The notes under the pieces: generated by a model
Databases searched by the model: none
The model's input: the letters and a program-made list of their open reading frames with translations, nothing else
Told to the model about the DNA's origin: nothing
Assembly (NCBI RefSeq): GCF_052055485.1
Contig: NZ_CP197171.1
Coordinates: forward strand, 310,001-374,000
Reading direction: 5' to 3'
Origin: Amphibacillus sp052055485
GTDB lineage: Bacteria; Bacillota; Bacilli; Bacillales; Amphibacillaceae
DNA length: 64,000 nucleotides
Made by a program: the position numbers and the translations under genes
Part shown: positions 36,458 to 44,626 of the stretch, piece after piece
How the letters are laid out: every line of letters begins with the position of its first letter
Numbering within the stretch: position 1 is the stretch's first letter

Positions 36458-38620
36458 TTAATCTAGATTCGGTTTCCAACGCCATTGATCAATCTGTTGA
36501 TCCGCTGATCGGGCAACAGCTATCCCGTAAATGATTAATGTCACTATTACGATTCCTGCAAAAATAAAGGCAGTCGGATAAAATTGCTCTTCTATGTCAA
36601 TGTAGATTATAACATTTGAAATCATCGCCCATATTCCAATGGCTCCGCTGACACTTGCGAGAGACAAGGGTAACAGGAAGGTCAAGAATACCTGCTTATG
36701 CATCGATTTTTTCATTTGCTTACGTTTTGCCCCTAACATGGAAAGCGTTACATAGCGCTCGCCAGTCTGTTTCATCTGGGTCAAAAATTGTAAAGCTAAT
36801 ACCGTGCAAGCAATGATCAAGAATAAAAATCCCATGTAGAGTAACGTATAACTTCCAGCCACAACATAGAAAAGTTGCCGTCCAAAGTTTTGTAAATAAC
36901 TTTCAAACTGGAAACCTGAAGCTGTTAATAAATCTCTAGCCTCCATCATTGGATTCACTAACCCTTGTTCCTCTTGCATCTTTTCTGGTATACGAAAATT
37001 CCAAAAGGACAGGTAGGTTTCCGGATTTAATAACTGTTCAAACCTATCATCAGGGACGATAAATGCTGAATGAATTTCTACGGAACGATCTGCGACTAAT
37101 CCTCTCATTGGAATTGATGGCCGTATATACATGGCTTGATCATTAATACTCAGCAAACTTTGCCCTTCTTTTGCGGCTTTTTCAAGAATACGATCTAGTA
37201 CAGGCAGGCTTTCTAGATTATCCATCGGCATGATATCTGGATTAAAGTATAAAGCCATTTCATCTGAAGCTAAGTTCAAGGGTGTTTTTCCGATCGTTTC
37301 TAAAAGTCCATTGTAAGATGATTCGGGAATGAGATAGGGTGTTGTTAGATCCGTCTCTAAGATACCAAATAGATTGATGGCTTCAGGGTTTTCTGAACCA
37401 ATTGTGTAATTTTGCAGTTCCCCAGATAAAACTTGTTCTTTAAAGTCGTCAGGTAAAGCCAAAATAATTTGTTCCCTTAATTCAGACCAATCAACTAAGG
37501 ACAACGACATATCCTCTTCCAGCTTGTCGTTTACTCGTTTCATACTGCCAATTTCCAAGCGATTTAAGTCTGCTACATACGGTATCATCTTTTCCGAAGT
37601 AAGAAAGGGCTCAACCGCTTCATTCTCATTAACAGTAAAATCATATAACGAAGCTTCCCTAGTTAATGTATTTTCTAAACTCATTATAGTAGAAGCGCCA
37701 TTGGCTAGCAAAATGATCGCCAATGTGATCAGAATCGATGTGATCGCAACAGAAGTCGACTTATTAGCCACATTCTCCTGAAATTGCCTGATTGTAAAAG
37801 TATGTAGCCCTTTCGTAGACTTACGCTCAGACAAACTAGCCCAGAAACCAAGTAATTTCCCAAAGCCCTTCATAAAAAGAAACGTTCCTAAACAGCCCAG
37901 AACAACCGCTACAAGTAGAAGTTGTCCGCCAAGAGTCATAAAATGATCTAAAACAATCCAATAGGCAATACCTAGTAAAACCGTACCCAAGCATAGATTG
38001 AGTAAGTTGCCCTTAAAATGACCCATCTCTTGTTTCTTATCCATTTGCTGATAAAGTAATTGATGGATCTCCTGCTTAAATAATTGCGCGCCAAGAATAA
38101 GAAGGGCGATCAACTGAATCAATAAAAAGCCAATGATGGTAATGATGATTGCACCAATTGATAAGCTGATTTGATGACCGATAATTCCCTGTCCAACTAA
38201 TTTCGAAACCGTCAGGCTGATTACTTCAGCTAAAAATCCACCGATCAAAATGCCTCCGACAAGCGCGAAAAGAGAAGTCATTAATCCCTCTAATAAAAGT
38301 TGGATAATCAGCTCTTTTTTTCGCATCCCAAGCATGAGATAGAGCCCAAACTCTTTACTTCTTTGGTTTAATTGATAGCGATTAGCAAACAAGACCAAGA
38401 AAAACAACAAAAATAATGCAAATAGATACATAATGGGCATTTGGGCTAAAAGGTTATCAATCGCATCACTTTCAAATTCCTTTAAGAATAAAATAACATC
38501 TTGTTTTCCAAGTGAAAGAATGATATAAAACGAGGCTATCGCTGTTACAAGGGTTGCGAAGTAGATAGCATTCTCCTTGCGACTACGTTTGGCATGACGA
38601 TAAATCAACTTAGAGAACAT
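36458..38620 (-). CDS. BceB-like FtsX-type ABC permease
   Basis: The protein of about 720 residues has ten predicted membrane helices and a large extracellular domain of about 210 residues between helices 7 and 8 (from about position 335 to 545), the BceB layout. FtsX-like segments flank it. With the ATPase at 38610-39389 it would detoxify cell-wall-active peptides such as bacitracin or lantibiotics, and signal flux to the kinase. The start at 38620 has GGGGGAGGGAG upstream. Confidence 0.92.
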   Translation of the reverse strand: MFSKLIYRHAKRSRKENAIYFATLVTAIASFYIILSLGKQDVILFLKEFESDAIDNLLAQMPIMYLFALFLLFFLVLFANRYQLNQRSKEFGLYLMLGMRKKELIIQLLLEGLMTSLFALVGGILIGGFLAEVISLTVSKLVGQGIIGHQISLSIGAIIITIIGFLLIQLIALLILGAQLFKQEIHQLLYQQMDKKQEMGHFKGNLLNLCLGTVLLGIAYWIVLDHFMTLGGQLLLVAVVLGCLGTFLFMKGFGKLLGFWASLSERKSTKGLHTFTIRQFQENVANKSTSVAITSILITLAIILLANGASTIMSLENTLTREASLYDFTVNENEAVEPFLTSEKMIPYVADLNRLEIGSMKRVNDKLEEDMSLSLVDWSELREQIILALPDDFKEQVLSGELQNYTIGSENPEAINLFGILETDLTTPYLIPESSYNGLLETIGKTPLNLASDEMALYFNPDIMPMDNLESLPVLDRILEKAAKEGQSLLSINDQAMYIRPSIPMRGLVADRSVEIHSAFIVPDDRFEQLLNPETYLSFWNFRIPEKMQEEQGLVNPMMEARDLLTASGFQFESYLQNFGRQLFYVVAGSYTLLYMGFLFLIIACTVLALQFLTQMKQTGERYVTLSMLGAKRKQMKKSMHKQVFLTFLLPLSLASVSGAIGIWAMISNVIIYIDIEEQFYPTAFIFAGIVIVTLIIYGIAVARSADQQIDQWRWKPNLD

Positions 38621-39389
38621 TTGCGCTCCCTCCCCCAAACTGAGCCATTAACTGTAGGATTCTTTCATAATAATTCTCACGAGACTCATCATATTTGCGG
38701 CGCAATTCATGAAAGATGACACCATCTTGAATAAAAAGGATTCTTGAACAAAAGCTTGTCGCATTAGGATCATGACTCACCATAAGAATCGTTCGATCAC
38801 TTGCTTCATTCATCCCTTTCAACTTATTCATTAAGAGTTTTGCCGAACGTGTATCCAATGCCCCCGTCGGTTCATCCGCTAGAATAATCTCTGGCTCAGC
38901 AATTAAACTCCGTGCAGCTGCTACCCGCTGTTTTTGTCCCCCAGACATCTGAGAAGGAAATTTATTAAGGATATCCGTTATTTCTAAAAAGTTAGCAAGT
39001 TCATCTAATTTAGCACGTGCTTTTACAACATCCATCCGATGAATAGACAATGGCAATAGAATATTTTCTCGTCCCGTTAAATTATCTAACAGGGCAAAAT
39101 CTTGAAACAAATAGCCAATTCGCCTCCCCCGATACTCTGCTAAGGCTGTACTATCAAAAGCACTGATGTTCTTGTTATTTAAGAGAACCCGTCCAGATGT
39201 TGGCTTTATAATCGTGGCAATACAGTTTAATAATGTCGTTTTACCCGATCCACTGGGTCCCATTATCCCTAAAAATTCTCCAGGGAGAATATCGAAACTC
39301 ACACCGTTTAAAGCTTTTGTTATATTATTGCTCTTTCCATAGTTTTTTTGTAAGTCTTGAACTTCTAATAATTTCCCTTGCCTGATCAT
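38610..39389 (-). CDS. BceA-like ABC ATPase
   Basis: The 259-residue protein has Walker A GPSGSGKTT, signature MSGGQKQRVAAARSL, Walker B IILADEPTGALD and an H-loop in VSHDP, the MacB/LolD-like set used in Bce systems. It overlaps the permease start by 11 bases. It is the first gene of the operon BceA-BceB-BceR-BceS, transcribed leftward. Confidence 0.94.
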   Translation of the reverse strand: MIRQGKLLEVQDLQKNYGKSNNITKALNGVSFDILPGEFLGIMGPSGSGKTTLLNCIATIIKPTSGRVLLNNKNISAFDSTALAEYRGRRIGYLFQDFALLDNLTGRENILLPLSIHRMDVVKARAKLDELANFLEITDILNKFPSQMSGGQKQRVAAARSLIAEPEIILADEPTGALDTRSAKLLMNKLKGMNEASDRTILMVSHDPNATSFCSRILFIQDGVIFHELRRKYDESRENYYERILQLMAQFGGGSANVL

Positions 39390-39500
39390 TATATAATCAC
39401 GCTCCTTTTCTCATCGAATGATTAAACAAATCTGCTTAACTCATTCTTGGGTTGATAATTGGCTTAATTACATAATAACAAGGATAAGAAGCCAAAAACA

Positions 39501-39517
39501 CTTACACTTGATGTAAG
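39501..39517 (-). promoter_or_regulatory. Candidate BceR-type operator
   Basis: CTTACA and TGTAAG are perfect inverted arms around a 5-base spacer, 112 bases upstream of the BceA-like start. The known BceR box is TNACA-N4-TGTAA; here the spacer is one longer. The match is suggestive, not proof. Confidence 0.45.
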
Positions 39518-39751
39518 GAAAAAGCTTATCTAAGTTGAATGACATGATTTATCTTTAATCTTCGTATGTCGTCTTAGTTCATTTACACACCTTTCAACTC
39601 TACCGAAAAGCAATTGCAAAATGGATGATAGATATCTTGTGACTGCTTCTTTTTATATTAACTAATCCATAACTCGATCACTCATCCACCAACGACCATT
39701 TGTGTGAACAGCGAATCCAGTCTGTTTTTTTATTTAAGGTTAATCCCTATC

Positions 39752-40024
39752 TCGAAAGACTGATTAGAGCACTATCCATCATTTCATACGTAAACCTAAG
39801 TCCAAATGATGAATACAGCGTTGATATCCATCATTTCATACGTAAATCTAAGTCCAAATGATGAATACAGCGTTGCTATCCATCATTTCAAATGAAAACC
39901 TAAACCCAAATGATGAATAGAGCGTTGCTATCCATCATTTCATACGTAAACTTAAGCCCAAATGATGAATAGAGCGTCGCTATCCATCATTTTATACGAA
40001 AACCTAAGTCCAAATGTCGGATAG
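39752..40024. repeat. 52-bp tandem repeat array 2
   Basis: AAATGATGAATA-type unit starts lie at 39804, 39856, 39908, 39960 and 40012, exactly 52 bases apart, with a partial unit before them. The palindromic core AAATGATGAATAGAGCGTTG then CTATCCATCATTTC is shared with array 1. The 18-base linker ATACGTAAACCTAAGTCC is specific to this array. Confidence 0.9.
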
Positions 40025-40224
40025 AATCAAACGCATCTCTAATACTCACAAGAAAAAAGCTGCTGAACACCTTATGCTTCATTGTCTAACAACCCCGAAT
40101 GAACCCAATCAAGTGGAGGACAGTAATCATTGCTAGATGAACTTGCTTAGTAAAAATGGATCTTACTATCGTTTTAAGATGGACACATCTCCCTTTAATG
40201 ATCCGTACATCTTTTTAAAAAACC

Positions 40225-40291
40225 ACTAGTATGTTTTACATAATAGTGATATAATTATTTTCAATCACTACTGTGTAATCCAAACTAGTGA
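40225..40291 (+). promoter_or_regulatory. Two identical-spacing operators before the PadR gene
   Basis: CACTA-N15-TAGTG occurs twice, at 40225-40249 and 40267-40291, starts 42 bases apart (four helical turns). A TATAAT box at 40251-40256 lies between them. Autorepression by the PadR protein through both sites is the likely reading. Confidence 0.6.
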
Positions 40292-40306
40292 AATGGAGGT
40301 GCTTTT

Positions 40307-40654
40307 GTGAAAGAAACGCAATTATTAAAAGGGGTTTTGGAGGGTTGTGTCTTAGCGGTCATTGCTCAGAAGGAAATCTATGGATATGAACTGGTCCAAA
40401 CACTAAAAGAAAAAGGCTTCACATCGATTGTAGGTGGAACCGTTTATCCTTTGTTGCAAAAATTAGAAAAACAAAACTTGATTATTGGCGTTCGAAAACC
40501 TTCATTGGATGGACCGAATCGAAAATACTTTACACTGACGCAAGATGGTGAAAAGTCTCTTTCTGAATTCATTATGTATTGGCAGGGGCTAGTGGGGAAA
40601 GTCGATCGATTATTAAGTGATTATCAAACGGAAGGGGATTGTGATGAAAAATAA
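40307..40654 (+). CDS. PadR family transcriptional regulator
   Basis: The 115-residue protein is a PadR winged helix: KGVLEGCVLAVIAQKEIYGY, ELVQTLKEKGF, then GTVYPLLQKLEKQNLI and RKYFTLTQDGEKSL. PadR repressors usually control a membrane protein gene in the same operon. The gene downstream, overlapping by 11 bases, is a DUF1129-like membrane protein, the classical pairing. The ligand is unknown. Confidence 0.93.
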   Translation: MKETQLLKGVLEGCVLAVIAQKEIYGYELVQTLKEKGFTSIVGGTVYPLLQKLEKQNLIIGVRKPSLDGPNRKYFTLTQDGEKSLSEFIMYWQGLVGKVDRLLSDYQTEGDCDEK

Positions 40655-41495
40655 GGCAAAGGAATATAGAGAAGCAACAAATAAAATTGAACAGCAATTC
40701 AACGAAGAAAATAAAGAATATTTTGAAGAATTACGGAGCTATTTTCTTTTTTCAAGTTTGCTTTATGATGAAACGAGTATGAATGAGCAAATTTTTTCGA
40801 TTGCGCAAGACTTATTGGAGGCTCAAGAAAATGGAGAATCTGCACTAAATTTCTTTGGTCATCAACCCAAAGCAATGGCTGATGAAATCGTGCAGCAACT
40901 GAAACCAAGTTCATGGAAAGAACGCCTCCAATTGATTGGGATTATTGTTGGGATCACATGGCTGACTTCTTTTATGACAGATTTCTCAAGCCATGGTCCA
41001 GTTACCATCAATTCTTTAAAATATCTATTATTGACACTTCTAACGACATTGATGGTTGGTGGAACCTTTAAGTTGATGAAAATGTCATCCTTCAAAAAGA
41101 AAACGAAGGCGAATAAGGTTAAAGAATTTTTAGGTATCTGGTTGTTTTTTCTTGTTTATATTGGCTTGGGGATATTGATTTTTATGTTTACTCCAAATGT
41201 GATGAGTTTTGTTATTCCTTATCCAACGGATTTAATAATCATAGGCTCGGTAAGCTTACTTGGTTTAATCGCTATTTTAGTACAAAAGGAACCAACCTTT
41301 TATCCTTTTTCTTTGATGATAATTGGCTTTGGATGTGCAGGTATTTTCGTTCGCTATTGGCGAGGCAATCATTTTCCAGTTGATACAATACTTGTCGTCG
41401 TTTCATTGTCTATTATTTTTACGGGCTTTATTGGTTACACGATTTGGATGTCTCTACAGTTGCGAAAAGAGAAGAATAAAACAACAAGTTCTTAA
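40644..41495 (+). CDS. DUF1129-like membrane protein paired with PadR
   Basis: The 283-residue protein has a soluble N-terminal domain of about 100 residues (EYREATNKIEQQFNEENKEY, IAQDLLEAQENGESAL) and a membrane part with six or so helices. This fits the DUF1129 family often found after PadR genes. The ATG at 40644 overlaps the PadR end and has AAGGGG upstream. Its function is unknown; an envelope stress role is conceivable. Confidence 0.75.
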   Translation: MKNKAKEYREATNKIEQQFNEENKEYFEELRSYFLFSSLLYDETSMNEQIFSIAQDLLEAQENGESALNFFGHQPKAMADEIVQQLKPSSWKERLQLIGIIVGITWLTSFMTDFSSHGPVTINSLKYLLLTLLTTLMVGGTFKLMKMSSFKKKTKANKVKEFLGIWLFFLVYIGLGILIFMFTPNVMSFVIPYPTDLIIIGSVSLLGLIAILVQKEPTFYPFSLMIIGFGCAGIFVRYWRGNHFPVDTILVVVSLSIIFTGFIGYTIWMSLQLRKEKNKTTSS

Positions 41496-41532
41496 GAATA
41501 TTTAGCTGCTAGTTATTTCTAGTTTTTTAGTA

Positions 41533-41576
41533 AAACACGAACATTTTTTATAAAATTTAAGTTTTTATTCGCTTTA
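41533..41576 (+). promoter_or_regulatory. PurR-box-like pair before the xpt promoter
   Basis: AAACACGAACATT (41533-41545) matches 11 of 13 positions of the PurBox. TTTATTCGCTTTA (41564-41576) is a weaker inverted partner 18 bases on. The pair lies just upstream of the promoter, as in Bacillus pur/xpt genes, so PurR repression is plausible. Confidence 0.45.
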
Positions 41577-41589
41577 TTATAAATACCCC

Positions 41590-41618
41590 TTCACAAATCG
41601 GTCAAATTGCTCTATACT
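41590..41618 (+). promoter_or_regulatory. Promoter of the xpt operon
   Basis: TTCACA (41590-41595) and TATACT (41613-41618) are separated by 17 bases. Transcription would begin at about 41625, just before the riboswitch. Confidence 0.7.
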
Positions 41619-41644
41619 AACTTCTATAATAAAAAAATATAACA

Positions 41645-41722
41645 ATTATACTCGTATAATCGTGGTGATATGGACCACAAGTTTCTACCGGGCTACCGTA
41701 AATGGCCTGACTATGAGTGAGC
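41645..41722 (+). ncRNA. Purine riboswitch, guanine type
   Basis: The aptamer shows the conserved order TCGTATAAT, GGTGATATGGACC, AGTTTCTACCGGGC, ACCGTAAATGG and CCTGACTATGAGT, with short P1 arms ACTC/GAGT. The discriminating base in GACTAT is C, which selects guanine or hypoxanthine; adenine riboswitches have T there. It lies directly upstream of a terminator and xpt. Confidence 0.95.
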
Positions 41723-41770
41723 ATTGACACTGTTGCTTCAGTATTATAGAAGGAACTATTTTTCGAATTG

Positions 41771-41824
41771 CCGAATGTCAGGTTCACTTGTTTGATTACA
41801 GGTGGTCTTCACATTCGGTTTTTT
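41771..41824 (+). terminator. Riboswitch-controlled terminator
   Basis: CCGAATGT (41771-41778) and ACATTCGG (41811-41818) pair at the base of a long hairpin followed by TTTTTT. Binding of guanine should favour it and switch the operon off. It lies 23 bases before the xpt start. Confidence 0.8.
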
Positions 41825-41846
41825 GTATTTTAATGGAGGGATTGGA

Positions 41847-42440
41847 ATGGAATTACTTAAGCAAGCTATACGAGAACGCGGAAAGGTGTTATCTGATCAA
41901 GTGTTGAAAGTTGATACCTTTCTTAACCATCAAATTGATACACAACTCATGACAGCTGTGGGGCATGAATTTGCTGAGCGATTTAAAGACAGCGGGATTA
42001 CTAAAGTATTAACGATCGAATCGTCAGGCATTGCTCCAAGTTTTATAGCTGCTGATGAGCTTAATGCACCTTTAATTTTTGCCCGTAAAAAGAAATCATT
42101 AACCATGAACCATGATATCTACGTTAGTCAGGTACATTCATTTACAAAAAGGGAGACAAATGACATTACGGTTTCAAAGGATTTTCTTGAAGCAGGAGAT
42201 CAAGTCCTTATTATTGATGATTTCTTAGCAAATGGACAAGCAGCTTTAGGGTTAATCGATATTGTTAAACAAGCAAATGCTTCCATTGCTGGTTTTGGTA
42301 TCGTGATTGAGAAATCCTTTCAAACAGGGCGGCAACAACTTGAAGAGTTAGGCTATCGTGTTGAGTCACTCGCTCGCATTCAGTCACTTGAAGCAGGTAA
42401 GGTCACATTTATTGAAGATTCTACGTCTATTCACAACTAA
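41847..42440 (+). CDS. xpt: Xanthine phosphoribosyltransferase
   Basis: The 197-residue protein matches Xpt: MELLKQAIRERGKVLSDQVL, TIESSGIAPSFIAADELNAP, and the PRPP site VLIIDDFLANGQAALGLID. It converts xanthine and PRPP into XMP in purine salvage. I chose ATG 41847 with a GGAGG site; the longer frame would begin inside the terminator hairpin. It is controlled by the guanine riboswitch and followed by a purine permease gene, the classic xpt operon design. Confidence 0.96.
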   Translation: MELLKQAIRERGKVLSDQVLKVDTFLNHQIDTQLMTAVGHEFAERFKDSGITKVLTIESSGIAPSFIAADELNAPLIFARKKKSLTMNHDIYVSQVHSFTKRETNDITVSKDFLEAGDQVLIIDDFLANGQAALGLIDIVKQANASIAGFGIVIEKSFQTGRQQLEELGYRVESLARIQSLEAGKVTFIEDSTSIHN

Positions 42441-42461
42441 CTTAGGAAAAGAGGAAACGAC

Positions 42462-43985
42462 ATGTCAAAGAAGGCTGTTCATTATCCCTTATACAAGAAA
42501 GAAGATACTGATGCATTTTTCGCTTTATTTCAGAACAATCTTGCTAATTTCGTTGTTATTACGGTAACAATGCTTGGAATGGGTTTTCCAGCTAGTATTG
42601 TCTTTGGGAAAGTAATTCCTGGCGCTGCGGTTGCCGTCATAGCTGGAAATCTATATTACGCATACACGGCAAAAAGACTGGCCCAAAAAGAGGGGCGCAC
42701 AGATGTCACTGCCCTTTCCTATGGGATTAGTACTCCTGTTATGTTCGTCTTTTTATTTGGTGTATTAGCACCTGCACTTGCCCTAACTGATGATCATGAG
42801 CTCGCTTGGAAAATCACTGTTGCTGCTGGTTTCCTAAGTGGTGCGATTGAAGCGCTTGTCAGCATTGGGGGTCATCAAATTCGTAAGTTTTTACCACGAC
42901 CAGCCTTGCTTGGGGCACTTGCTGGTGTTGCACTTACTTTTGTTGCTGGCGAGATGTTATTTAATACATTTGCCATTCCAGTGGTTGGACTCGTTTCCTT
43001 GGCGATTATCATTGTTGGTTTTATCGGAAAAGTGGCGATGCCTTTTAAGATTCCAACCTCACTTTTTGCTATTATTATCGGAACAATATTAGCCTTTGCA
43101 CTCGGTTACCAATCATTTGATTCCATCACAGAAGGACTGACCCATGTTGACTTTTATCCGATGCTCCCTTCACTAGCAGCGTTTGAAGGAATGGGTCAGT
43201 TATTCGGTCCGCTCATTGGCTTACTAGCTATCTTAATTCCAATTACGATTTACAATGCGATTGAAACGATGAATAATGTCGATGCCATGGAAGCAGCGGG
43301 GGATTCATATCATGTAGGTGAATGCCAAGCTGTCGATGGAATTGGGACCATGTTAGGTGCTATCTTCGGTGGCCCATTCCCAACAACCGTCTATGTTGCG
43401 ACTGTTGGCTCTAAAGAAATGGGAGCAGGACGAGGCTATAGTATTCTAAACGCCATTGTTTTTGGAATCACTGCTATTACTGGCGTCATAGCCGCCCTAG
43501 CAGCGATCATTCCATTGGCTGCCATTGCACCGATTCTTGTTTTTGTTGGGACATCAATGGTGGCATCATCATTCCAATCGAATGAAAAAAAATATTATCC
43601 AGCTGTTGGTCTAGCGATACTCCCTTACCTAGCTAATTATATTATGACACGATTTAATAACGATGCGGGAGAGGTTGTTGCTGGCATTTCAGAAGGGATC
43701 GTCCCACTTGGGAACGGCGCAATGTTTACCGGAATTTTACTTGGAGCAATGACTGTCGCTATTATTGATAAGAACTTCAAACTTGCCAGTTTATTTTCCT
43801 TAATTGCTGCCTTCTTATCATTTGTCGGCTTTATGCATGCACCTTCACTTGCGTTCAATGCTGCACCCGATTTTGCCATCGGCTATTTACTTGTTACTGT
43901 ATTTTTTAGCTATTGTGCATTTAAAGTAGAATCTTCTTACGAGAATATCAAAAAAGAACAGCGAAGCGAAAAACTTGCCAGCTAG
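42462..43985 (+). CDS. NCS2 family purine permease
   Basis: The 507-residue protein has about 12-14 membrane helices and NCS2/AzgA-like motifs: GRTDVTALSYGISTPVMFVF, TIYNAIETMNNVDAMEAAGD and GAIFGGPFPTTVYVATVGSK. It imports a purine base by proton symport. It follows xpt by 21 bases under the same riboswitch, in the place usually held by pbuX, but it looks more like the guanine/hypoxanthine group than PbuX. Substrate specificity is therefore uncertain. Confidence 0.88.
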   Translation: MSKKAVHYPLYKKEDTDAFFALFQNNLANFVVITVTMLGMGFPASIVFGKVIPGAAVAVIAGNLYYAYTAKRLAQKEGRTDVTALSYGISTPVMFVFLFGVLAPALALTDDHELAWKITVAAGFLSGAIEALVSIGGHQIRKFLPRPALLGALAGVALTFVAGEMLFNTFAIPVVGLVSLAIIIVGFIGKVAMPFKIPTSLFAIIIGTILAFALGYQSFDSITEGLTHVDFYPMLPSLAAFEGMGQLFGPLIGLLAILIPITIYNAIETMNNVDAMEAAGDSYHVGECQAVDGIGTMLGAIFGGPFPTTVYVATVGSKEMGAGRGYSILNAIVFGITAITGVIAALAAIIPLAAIAPILVFVGTSMVASSFQSNEKKYYPAVGLAILPYLANYIMTRFNNDAGEVVAGISEGIVPLGNGAMFTGILLGAMTVAIIDKNFKLASLFSLIAAFLSFVGFMHAPSLAFNAAPDFAIGYLLVTVFFSYCAFKVESSYENIKKEQRSEKLAS

Positions 43986-43994
43986 ATCGAAACC

Positions 43995-44040
43995 ACTCAC
44001 ATTCAATAAGGATGTCATCCCTACTGAATGTGAGTTTTAT
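43995..44040 (+). terminator. Terminator of the xpt operon
   Basis: ACTCACATTCA (43995-44005) and TGAATGTGAGT (44025-44035) pair perfectly and are followed by TTTATT. It begins 10 bases after the permease stop. Confidence 0.8.
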
Positions 44041-44049
44041 TATCAACGA

Positions 44050-44213
44050 AACGGGAGTATTCGCTCTTCTCCCCACGGATTGGGGCTGGAGCTCAGAATA
44101 AGTAAGGCACTTATTCTTGCGATGTAAGTACTTCCTAGCTTTCCTTAGTGTGATTACTTGCCCCACCGAAGACCAGTTTGTTGCCGAGTTTACGGACGGT
44201 TATCTATGATAAA
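44050..44213. repeat. Dispersed element, copy C
   Basis: It ends GAGTTTACGGACGGTTATC plus TATGATAAA like the other copies. It has the block CTTAGTGTGATTACTTGCCC (reverse in B and D), TTCTCCCCACGGATT similar to B, and a perfect hairpin AGAATAAGT/ACTTATTCT whose variant is in D. The end coincides with the broken 3' end of the methyltransferase relic. Confidence 0.6.
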
Positions 44214-44512
44214 CATAACCTGTTCTCAGCCATTCATCATATAGCTCTAAAAGTTCATTAAAGTTCTGTTCAACTGAAAAATGAGGGAATTCCTAAGAGA
44301 TTGTTTTGGCATAGTAGATTAATACCTCCAGATCAAAAAATTTTAAAACTGGGTAACCTTCATTTTTATACAGAACATCAAAATCAAACTTTTTTACTTC
44401 CCGTATCACGGATGAAAGACGAAAATTAAAGGATTCATGCAAGTTAAGCACCCTATCAAAATAACAATTGGGAAAATTAAGCTTTTCTTCCTCACTTACA
44501 ATTTGACATCCT
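44200..44512 (-). pseudogene. Broken SAM-methyltransferase C-terminal fragment
   Basis: On the minus strand an open frame encodes NCYFDRVLNLHESFNFRLSS, EVKKFDFDVLYKNEGYPVLK and FFDLEVLIYYAKTIS. Then comes TAG, then in the same frame EFPHFSVEQNFNELLELYDE and WLRTGYVYHR-stop. This matches the C-terminal third of type-11 methyltransferases, where a Trp stands at the stop (TGG to TAG). The last residues YHR come from the end of the dispersed element, exactly as in the broken GNAT gene. The SAM-binding half is missing. Confidence 0.65.
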
Positions 44513-44578
44513 CACCTTTTGATTTCAATGTCTTTAAAAGCAGTTGGCAGTTTTTGTCCATCCTTCAGTCACAATTGA

Positions 44579-44607
44579 AAAAGAACTGGCTCCCGCCAGT
44601 TCTTTTT
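44579..44607 (-). terminator. Terminator after the aldolase gene
   Basis: AAAGAACTGGC and GCCAGTTCTTT form a strong hairpin with a 4-base loop and A/T runs on both sides. It closes the minus-strand operon 51659-44627. Nearly the same hairpin occurs at 52757-52786. Confidence 0.8.
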
Positions 44608-44626
44608 ATTACCACTATTATATCTT

